A stretch of DNA of 64,000 bases from Nocardioides currus (GTDB lineage: Bacteria; Actinomycetota; Actinomycetes; Propionibacteriales; Nocardioidaceae). The DNA lies in NCBI RefSeq assembly GCF_003057875.1, contig NZ_PYXZ01000001.1:744001-808000 (forward strand), read 5' to 3'. Below are positions 59,242-64,000 of this stretch, one piece after another. The stretch's first letter is position 1, and each line of letters opens with the position of its first letter. A program made the position numbers and the translations under genes. The notes beneath the pieces were generated by a model, which made no database searches, was not told the origin of the DNA, and worked only from the letters and a program-made list of their open reading frames with translations.

Positions 59242-60405
59242 ATGGACCCGCTGCACGCCCGCCCGTGGCAGCTCGGCTCGCGCGGGCGTCGGTGGTTCGA
59301 CGTCACGCTGGCGCTGGGACTGCTGGGAGTCGGCCTGCTGGGCCACGTCATCTCCGGCCAGCTCGTCGCGGCCGTCCTGACCGCGGTCCAGACGGTGCCG
59401 CTCGTCCGGCGCCGTACGCACCCCTGGCCGGTCTTCCTCACCATCGCCGCCGCGAGCGCGCTGCAGGCGGTCCTCGTCGACACACCCATCGTCGGCCAGC
59501 TCGCCTTCCCGATCGCGGTCTACTCGGTGGCCCGGTGGGCGCCGCGGTGGCAGGGCGTGACCGCGCTCCTCGTCGGCTACGCCGGCGCGGGCGTCGCGTC
59601 GGTGCGCTGGATCACCGCGTTCGACACCGGGAAGATCACCGCCGGGACCCTCACGCCGTACGTCGTCACCATCGCCGCCATCGTCACGACCGCCTGGGCT
59701 CTCGGCTTCGCCGGTCAGCAGCGGGAGAGGTACGTCGCTGCGCTGGTCGAGCGCGCGGAGCTGGCCGAGCGCACGGCGGAGCGCGAGGTGCAGCTGGCCG
59801 CGCAGGACGAGCGCGCCCGGATCGCGCGCGAGATGCACGACGTGGTCGCGCACGGGTTGTCGGTGATCGTGGTGCAGGCGGACGGCGCCGGCTACGCGGC
59901 GGCGAAGGACCCGCAGGTCGCGCTCGACACGCTCGGCCGGATCGGGGCGACCGGTCGCGAGTCGCTGACCGAGATGCGGCGACTGCTCGGACTCCTGCGC
60001 AGCGGCGACTCCGGGGTCCGGCCCCAGCCCGGGCTCGCCGACGTCGCGCACCTCGTCACCGACACCCGCACGGCGGGCACGCGGGTCGAGGCGGACCTGC
60101 CCGACCCGTGGCCGGTCGTGTCCGACGGCGTCGGGCTCGCGGCGTACCGCATCGTCCAGGAAGCCCTCACCAACGTGCGCAAGCACGCCGGGCCGAGCGC
60201 CGGGGTGACTGTTCGGGTGGGCGTGCAGGCGGGTGCGGTCGAGATCGAGGTGCACGACGACGGCCGGGGCGCGGCGGCAGGCTCCGACGGCGGCGGGCTC
60301 GGGCTGCTCGGGATGCGCGAGCGCGCTGAGTCGCGCGGCGGGACCCTCACGGCCGGGCCCGCGGCCGGGGGCGGGTTCGCGGTCTCTGCGAGGATCCCGC
60401 TGTGA
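59242..60405 (+). CDS. NarL-type sensor histidine kinase (HisKA_3)
   Basis: 387 residues from ATG 59242; TACCGT at 59230-59235 lies six bases upstream (leaderless). Five or so membrane segments fill residues 18-160 without a large external domain. The dimer/phospho-acceptor motif is 'RARIAREMHDVVAHGLSVIV' (His), and the ATPase has 'IVQEALTNVRKHAG' and 'GGLGLLGMRERAESRGG'. It phosphorylates the LuxR-type regulator whose GTG overlaps its stop (GTGA). Signals for intramembrane-sensing kinases of this type are often cell envelope stress; here unknown. Confidence 0.9.
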   Translation: MDPLHARPWQLGSRGRRWFDVTLALGLLGVGLLGHVISGQLVAAVLTAVQTVPLVRRRTHPWPVFLTIAAASALQAVLVDTPIVGQLAFPIAVYSVARWAPRWQGVTALLVGYAGAGVASVRWITAFDTGKITAGTLTPYVVTIAAIVTTAWALGFAGQQRERYVAALVERAELAERTAEREVQLAAQDERARIAREMHDVVAHGLSVIVVQADGAGYAAAKDPQVALDTLGRIGATGRESLTEMRRLLGLLRSGDSGVRPQPGLADVAHLVTDTRTAGTRVEADLPDPWPVVSDGVGLAAYRIVQEALTNVRKHAGPSAGVTVRVGVQAGAVEIEVHDDGRGAAAGSDGGGLGLLGMRERAESRGGTLTAGPAAGGGFAVSARIPL

Positions 60406-61064
60406 GCGAGCCGATCCGGGTGTTCCTGGTCGACGACCAGCAGATGGTGCGTGCCGGCTTCCGGATGCTGGTCGAGAGCCAGGACGACATGGTCGTCGTC
60501 GGCGAGGCCGGCGACGGCGGCGAGGCCCTCGCCCTGCTCGCGGTCACCGCGAGCGACGTCGTGCTGATGGACGTCCGGATGCCGCGGATGGACGGCGTCG
60601 AGGCGACCAGCCGCCTGCTCGCGACGCCCGACCCGCCTCGGGTGATCGTGCTGACGACCTTCGACCTCGACGAGTACGCCTTCGCCGCGATCCGCGCCGG
60701 CGCCTCGGCCTTCCTGCTGAAGGACGCCACGCCACCCGACCTGCTCGGCGCCATCCGCTCCGTGGTCGCGGGCGACGCCGTCGTGGCACCCAGCACCACG
60801 CGTCGGCTGCTCGACCACTTCGCCGCCCTGCCGGATCCCGTCTCGGTCGCCTCCGACCCCCGGCTGGACGTCCTCACCGAGCGCGAGCTCGAGGTGCTCA
60901 CCCTGATCGCCCGCGGTCGCACCAACCCCGAGATCGCCGCCGACCTCGTCGTCGCCGAGACCACGGTCAAGACCCATGTCGGGCGGCTGCTCGCCAAGAC
61001 CGGGTCCCGCGACCGCGTGCAGCTGGTGGTGCTGGCCTACGAGTCGGGGCTCGCTTCCTCCTGA
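60402..61064 (+). CDS. NarL/LuxR-family response regulator
   Basis: 220 residues from GTG 60402. Receiver: 'RVFLVDDQQMVRAGFRMLVE', phospho-acceptor Asp in 'VVLMDVRMPRMDGVEATSRL', 'VIVLTTFDLDEYAFAAIRAG' and 'AFLLKDATPPDLL'. The LuxR HTH is 'LTERELEVLTLIARGRTNPE' with 'AETTVKTHVGRLLAKTGSRD'. It forms a pair with the preceding kinase and probably controls the ABC exporter 310 bases downstream, a very common arrangement in actinobacteria (inference). Confidence 0.92.
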   Translation: MSEPIRVFLVDDQQMVRAGFRMLVESQDDMVVVGEAGDGGEALALLAVTASDVVLMDVRMPRMDGVEATSRLLATPDPPRVIVLTTFDLDEYAFAAIRAGASAFLLKDATPPDLLGAIRSVVAGDAVVAPSTTRRLLDHFAALPDPVSVASDPRLDVLTERELEVLTLIARGRTNPEIAADLVVAETTVKTHVGRLLAKTGSRDRVQLVVLAYESGLASS

Positions 61065-61373
61065 GCGGTGCCTCCTTGGGCCCGGAGAACGCGTGCGCGG
61101 CGGTGCCACACCCACGTTCCCGTCCTCCGGAATGTGGCTCACACACCGTCCGCTCGCGTGCCGCCGCCGACACACCGCAGCGGCGGTGCCACACCCACGT
61201 TCCCGTCCTCCGGACTGTGGCTGACGCACCGGTGGCAGGATCCGCCGGGAGCGCCCGTCCTCCCCAGGTCGTACGCCGCGGCGCGCACCGTCCTCCCGAC
61301 GGCGGACCGGCGGAGTCGCACGTTCACCCCGCGGGCCGACGATCGAGCGGCCGGAGGACGCGAGCGTTGAGCC
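61065..61373. repeat. Intergenic region with two 83-bp-spaced repeats related to the tad-locus array
   Basis: Two 47-bp units, 61102-61148 and 61185-61231, agree at 44 of 47 bases and are 83 bases apart. The first unit aligns without gaps with the tad-locus repeat (37 of 47 identical); the block CCGGAATGTGGCTCA is perfect. The pairing GCCACA with TGTGGC can form within each unit. Bases 61232-61373 hold no gene and no clear promoter; a GGAGG lies too far from the ABC gene start to be its ribosome site. Confidence 0.8.
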
Positions 61374-62126
61374 ATGACGCAGACGACCCAGAACACCCGA
61401 GTCCACACCGCGGCGAGCGCCCGCGACCTGACCAAGACCTACGGCCGCGGCGACAGCCTCGTCCACGCCCTGCGTGGCGTCGACGTCGACCTCCCCGCGG
61501 GCCGGTTCACCGCGATCATGGGGCCGTCCGGCTCCGGCAAGTCCACGCTGATGCACTGCCTGGCCGGCCTCGACGGTGCGACCAGCGGCAGCGTCACGGT
61601 CGCCGGGCGCGACCTCGCCGGCCTCGACGACACCGCGCTCACCCTGTTCCGCCGCGACCACATCGGCTTCGTCTTCCAGGCCTTCAACCTGCTGCCGATG
61701 CTCACCGCCGGGCAGAACATCCTGCTGCCGCTCGAGCTGTCCGGCCGCGCCGTCGACCGGGTGCGCTACGACCAGGTCGTCGGCGTCCTCGGGCTCGCCG
61801 ACCGGCTCGGGCACCTGCCGAGCCAGCTCTCCGGCGGGCAGCAGCAGCGGGTGGCGATCGCTCGCGCGCTCGTCACGCAGCCCGACATCGTGTTCGCCGA
61901 CGAGCCGACCGGCAACCTCGACAGCGAGGCCAGCGCCGAGGTGCTCGGACACCTGCGACGGTCGGTGCGCGAGCTCGGCATGACGGTGGTGATGGTGACG
62001 CACGAGCTCGACGCGGCGGCGTACGCCGATGACGTCGTCGTCATCCACGACGGCGCCATCACCGCCCACCTGAGCGACCCCGGCCAGGACGAGCTCGTGG
62101 CCGCACTGCGTGGAGGTCGGGCCTGA
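61374..62126 (+). CDS. ABC transporter ATP-binding protein, MacB/LolD type
   Basis: 250 residues from ATG 61374. Walker A '[18 protein letters not shown]', Q-loop '[17 protein letters not shown]', signature '[20 protein letters not shown]' and Walker B '[15 protein letters not shown]' identify the MacB family (F-Q-x-F-N-L-L-P). It pairs with the FtsX-type permease that starts in its stop codon (TGATG). Such pairs do mechanotransmission or export of peptides and lipids. The two-component system upstream is the likely regulator. Confidence 0.93.
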   Translation: MTQTTQNTRVHTAASARDLTKTYGRGDSLVHALRGVDVDLPAGRFTAIMGPSGSGKSTLMHCLAGLDGATSGSVTVAGRDLAGLDDTALTLFRRDHIGFVFQAFNLLPMLTAGQNILLPLELSGRAVDRVRYDQVVGVLGLADRLGHLPSQLSGGQQQRVAIARALVTQPDIVFADEPTGNLDSEASAEVLGHLRRSVRELGMTVVMVTHELDAAAYADDVVVIHDGAITAHLSDPGQDELVAALRGGRA

Positions 62127-64000
62127 TGCGCAGCGTGCTGCTCGCCTCGTTGCGCCATCACACGCGCAGGTACGTCGCCTCCGCGATCGCCGTCGTCATC
62201 GGGGTCGGGTTCGTGGTGGCCACCGGCATGCTGACCGGCGCCACCCGTGAGGGCCTCACCGCCGACACGGGAGCCCCGACGGCCGGCCTCGAGACGATGG
62301 TGTCGATCACCGACTCGAGGCAGGCCGACCGGCTGATGGCGGGCGCGGCCGACCGTGGCGTGCCGGCCGTGACCCTGGGCTACGCGATGGAGCCGGTCAG
62401 CAAGGACGGCATCCAGCTCACCCGGTCGGCCGACGTCGCCGAGGTCTCCACCCGCCCCGCGCTCCAGTGGCAGGACCTCGAGTCCGGCCGCTTCCCGACG
62501 GCGGACGACGAGGCCCTCGCCGACACCAACGCGGCCAAGAGCACGGGCGTCGCCGTCGGCGACGTGCTGCGGATCGGGCGCGGTGACGACGGTCGGGACG
62601 TGACGGTGGTCGGCATGGTCGACAGTCCGGTCGGCCTCGGCAACGACCTCTACGTCCCCTGGTCGACGTTGCGGACCTTCCAGGACTCGCTGTGGGTCGA
62701 CGCGGTCGCGTGGGGCGGCTCGCCGTCGCTGGCTGCCGACCTGGTCCCCGACTCGACGACCCGGGCCGCCGACGACTGGGTCGCCGAGCGGCAGGCGGAG
62801 ATCTCGCGCGGTGTGGACATCATCGCGGTCATGGCGCTGCTCTTCGTCGCGATCGCCTTCTTCGTCGCCGTGCTGGTCATCGCCAACACCTTCTCCATCC
62901 TCTTCGCCCAGCGGCTCCGGGAGTTCGCGCTGCTGCGCTGCGTCGGCGTCACGCGCCGCCAGCTGCGGCGCTCGGTGCGCCTCGAGGCGCTCGCGCTGGG
63001 CGTCGCCGCCTCGGTCGTCGGCGTCGTCGGCGGGGCTCTCGGCGGCGTCGCGCTGGTGGCGGTCGTGCGGCACTGGTTCGACGACATGGGCGCGCCCGCG
63101 CTCGATCCGCGCTGGGTGGGCGGGGCGTTCGCGGTCGGCGTGCTCGTGACGGTGGCGGCGGCCTGGCTGCCCACCCGGTCGGCGACCAAGGTGGCCCCGC
63201 TGGCGGCCCTGCGCCCCGACACCGGTCCCGACGTCCGCTCCACCGCCGGCCGCATCCGCCTCGCGCTGGCCGTCCTCGCCCTCGCTGCTGGTTCGGGTGC
63301 GCTGTTCCTCTCGATCGCCGCCGAGGTCGTCCCGCTGATGCTGGTCGGCGGCATGGTCACCTTCGTCGGTGTCCTGCTCCTCGGCCCGTGGCTGATCCCG
63401 GCCCTGGTCCGCCTCGCCGGCCGGCTGGTGGGCGACGGTCCGGTCCGGCGGCTCGCTGCCGGCAACGCGGTGCGCAACCCTCGGCGTACGGCGACGACGG
63501 CCGCCTCCCTCCTCGTCGGCGTGACCCTCACGACCGCCGTGCTCACCGGCCTCGCCAGCTCGCGCAGCGCCCTCGACGACGAGATGGACGCCGACCACCC
63601 GCTCGACGCGACCCTCAGCGCCACCGAGGGGCCGCTCGACGCCGGGCTGGCGGAGCGGATCGCCGCGGCGGACGGCGTCGCGGACACGCTCGCGCTCGAC
63701 GGGACGATCGCGACCATCGCCGGGGACGCGATCCCGGTCGCCGCGGTCGAGAGGACCCTCGGTGTGGTTCGCGGCACCGACGACCTCTCACCCGCCGACG
63801 GCACCGTGCTGCTGCCCTACGACGAGTCCGAGCACGTCCGGAAGGACGGGACCGTGGTCGTCACCGTGGACGGCACGCGCCACGAGCTGCGCGCCGAGGT
63901 CGGCGGAGGCTTCGGGCAGGCTGCCCTGGTCTCCCCCGCCACCCTGGCCGGCCTCACGAGCGACCCGCGGCCCGTCGCCGTCTGGGCGCGCGCCGTCCCC
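62126..64000 (+). CDS. FtsX/MacB-type ABC transporter permease (3' end missing)
   Basis: The frame opens at ATG 62126, one base overlapping the ATPase stop, and runs to the window edge without a stop (625 codons seen). It begins '[20 protein letters not shown]' with the first membrane helix, then a large extracytoplasmic domain (about residues 40-220). An FtsX core follows: '[20 protein letters not shown]', '[20 protein letters not shown]', and '[20 protein letters not shown]'. A second half with a new helix pair and '[20 protein letters not shown]' starts a second FtsX unit, so the full protein is the duplicated 10-TM type of about 830 residues. Confidence 0.9.
   Translation, partial: MRSVLLASLRHHTRRYVASAIAVVIGVGFVVATGMLTGATREGLTADTGAPTAGLETMVSITDSRQADRLMAGAADRGVPAVTLGYAMEPVSKDGIQLTRSADVAEVSTRPALQWQDLESGRFPTADDEALADTNAAKSTGVAVGDVLRIGRGDDGRDVTVVGMVDSPVGLGNDLYVPWSTLRTFQDSLWVDAVAWGGSPSLAADLVPDSTTRAADDWVAERQAEISRGVDIIAVMALLFVAIAFFVAVLVIANTFSILFAQRLREFALLRCVGVTRRQLRRSVRLEALALGVAASVVGVVGGALGGVALVAVVRHWFDDMGAPALDPRWVGGAFAVGVLVTVAAAWLPTRSATKVAPLAALRPDTGPDVRSTAGRIRLALAVLALAAGSGALFLSIAAEVVPLMLVGGMVTFVGVLLLGPWLIPALVRLAGRLVGDGPVRRLAAGNAVRNPRRTATTAASLLVGVTLTTAVLTGLASSRSALDDEMDADHPLDATLSATEGPLDAGLAERIAAADGVADTLALDGTIATIAGDAIPVAAVERTLGVVRGTDDLSPADGTVLLPYDESEHVRKDGTVVVTVDGTRHELRAEVGGGFGQAALVSPATLAGLTSDPRPVAVWARAVP

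Overview
This 64 kb window is high-GC actinobacterial DNA. Gene families and gene order point to a Nocardioides-like (Propionibacteriales) genome. Genes start often with GTG, operons are packed with 1- to 4-base GTGA, ATGA and TGATG overlaps, and many genes have a TANNNT -10 box only 6 to 8 bases before the start codon, which suggests leaderless mRNAs. From about 11.7 kb to 59 kb, as far as I recall that genome, the gene order follows the conserved block known from Mycobacterium tuberculosis Rv3644c to Rv3678c: DNA polymerase III delta prime, topA, helicase, tad pilus genes, HAD phosphatase, acs, periplasmic protease, NUDIX, TlpA, nth, crp, metallo-beta-lactamase fold protein and RidA.

Region 1 to 11.6 kb is an accessory catabolic cluster. 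It holds an old-yellow-enzyme reductase (cut by the window edge), a branched-chain-type ABC importer livHMGF without a binding protein in view, an iron-alcohol-dehydrogenase-fold protein with altered metal ligands, a TetR repressor, an IS481-family insertion sequence with a 6-bp target duplication, an acyl-CoA ligase, a zinc-binding-type dehydrogenase (MDR superfamily) and a 14-TM MFS pump. A CGACC-N4-GGTCG palindrome lies at the livH promoter and between the dehydrogenase and the pump, with a weaker copy before the ligase, so these units may form one TetR regulon. A tRNA-Thr(CGT) gene marks the border with the conserved block.

Region 11.7 to 30.7 kb carries housekeeping genes: a secreted hydrolase, holB, tmk, a siderophore-interacting flavoprotein, an L-2-hydroxyglutarate oxidase, topA, a methyltransferase, a metallophosphatase, the membrane pyrophosphatase hppA (with two CRP-like sites upstream), a STAS protein and a DEAH helicase. 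Region 30.7 to 36.8 kb is a Tad/Flp pilus locus (ssd/cpaE, tadA, tadB, tadC, flp, two tadE-like genes), interrupted by five tandem 82-bp repeats, with a shared 50-bp upstream element in front of both ssd and flp. After the HAD phosphatase gene lies a roughly 170-nt intergenic stretch with promoter, paired segments and terminator, at the position where mycobacteria encode the 6S-like RNA Ms1/MTS2823. It is followed by a Fic-fold pseudoenzyme.

Region 37.8 to 49.2 kb includes a methyltransferase, a frameshifted RTX-like secreted protein, a LytS/LytTR two-component system with a symporter, a second DUF485/symporter pair with a LytTR-type direct repeat and a CRP-like site upstream, and acetyl-CoA synthetase: a carboxylate sensing, uptake and activation module. 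Region 49.2 to 64 kb holds nhaA, a holin-like membrane protein, marP, NUDIX, tlpA, nth, crp, a PLP enzyme, a mycothiol-dependent isomerase-like protein, a metallo-beta-lactamase fold protein, NUDIX, ridA, a DUF4177 protein, a NarL-type two-component system, a two-copy relative of the 82-bp repeat, and an ABC exporter whose permease runs off the right edge.
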